Positions 13,415-13,570 of a stretch of 13,570 bases of DNA are shown one piece after another. Under the pieces are notes generated by a model. It saw only the letters and a program-made list of their open reading frames with translations, did not search any database and was not told the DNA's origin. Origin of the DNA: CAIVND01 sp035532075 (lineage in GTDB: Bacteria > Actinomycetota > Acidimicrobiia > Acidimicrobiales > Bog-793); NCBI GenBank assembly GCA_035532075.1, contig DATKRV010000092.1, positions 1-13,570 of the forward strand, given 5' to 3'. Made by a program: the position numbers and the translations under genes. Positions within the stretch are counted from its first letter, which is position 1; the number at the start of each line of letters is the position of its first letter.

Positions 13415-13570
13415 ATGATCACCACCGAACACAACGACCGACTCACAAGAGTCGGCAAGGGAACTCCGGGTGGCGAGATGATGCGCCGTTACTGGCACCC
13501 GATCGCACCTAGCGCGAAGCTCGACGAGAACCCGGTACAGAGCGTGCGCATCCTTGGCGAGGACCTCGTG
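13415..13570 (+). CDS. Partial Rieske non-heme iron oxygenase, ring-hydroxylating, N-terminus only
   Basis: The ATG at 13415 opens a frame that runs off the window after 52 codons. The visible part, 'LTRVGKGTPGGEMMRRYWHPI' region (10-30) followed by 'VRILGEDLV' (44-52), is the characteristic lead of Rieske oxygenase alpha subunits of the phthalate 4,5-dioxygenase (Pht3) and related single-component-type group. The next residues would be the strand and the C-x-H...C-x-x-H cluster, outside this window. A purine-rich GAGAGG and GGGGG lie 7-19 bases upstream. It sits directly after the Pht4-like dehydrogenase, forming a dioxygenase/dehydrogenase pair. A demethylase or monooxygenase of the same group cannot be excluded from so short a piece. 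Confidence 0.8.
   Translation, partial: MITTEHNDRLTRVGKGTPGGEMMRRYWHPIAPSAKLDENPVQSVRILGEDLV

Overview
This window (about 13.6 kb, GC-rich, closely packed genes) looks like bacterial chromosome from an actinomycete-type organism. The evidence is a small membrane protein resembling the actinobacterial SCO4848 family, a GNAT protein and a six-helix membrane protein of types I associate with Actinobacteria, GTG/TTG starts and GC-rich third positions. The phylum is inferred from protein resemblance. I see no rRNA, tRNA, CRISPR array or replication origin.

Layout. The left edge (1-48, minus) holds the first 16 codons of what looks like an IS630-type transposase. Next is a rightward pair: a MarR-type regulator (179-637) and a D-2-hydroxyacid dehydrogenase (684-1649). 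A long leftward block follows, read from 7416 down to 1655: a LigJ-type 4-oxalomesaconate hydratase, a Mug-type uracil-DNA glycosylase, a GH3 protein coupled to it by a 4-base overlap, a 286-base gap rich in inverted repeats, a Tat-exported lipoprotein with a dimethylformamidase-like fold, a GNAT acetyltransferase and a two-helix membrane protein. Divergent from ligJ is an HpcH/HpaI-type aldolase (7692-8555). It converges on a fumarylacetoacetate-hydrolase-family gene (9547-8597). Rightward again come a six-helix membrane protein (9784-10407), a DHA2-type MFS transporter broken by a frameshift (10489-11980), a Pht4-like Gfo/Idh/MocA dehydrogenase (TTG start, 12072-13283) and the first 52 codons of a Rieske oxygenase (13415 to the window end).

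How the genes may work together. A Rieske oxygenase next to a dehydrogenase resembling phthalate cis-dihydrodiol dehydrogenase suggests upper-pathway attack on a phthalate-like aromatic acid. LigJ belongs to the lower protocatechuate/gallate 4,5-cleavage (meta) pathway. It hydrates 4-oxalomesaconate to 4-carboxy-4-hydroxy-2-oxoadipate, and the divergent class II pyruvate aldolase is well placed to split that product to pyruvate and oxaloacetate. The FAH-family enzyme, the D-2-hydroxyacid dehydrogenase with its MarR regulator and the MFS transporter fit a catabolic island, but their substrates cannot be read from sequence. The ring-cleavage dioxygenase, semialdehyde dehydrogenase and lactonase of the pathway are not in this window.

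The most useful second looks are the frameshift in the (CG)4C tract of the transporter, the inverted-repeat cluster at 4410-4499, the HpaI-type aldolase standing where a LigK-type aldolase is expected, the GH3 protein lacking its expected acid/base histidine, and an apparent outward promoter at the IS edge leading into marR.
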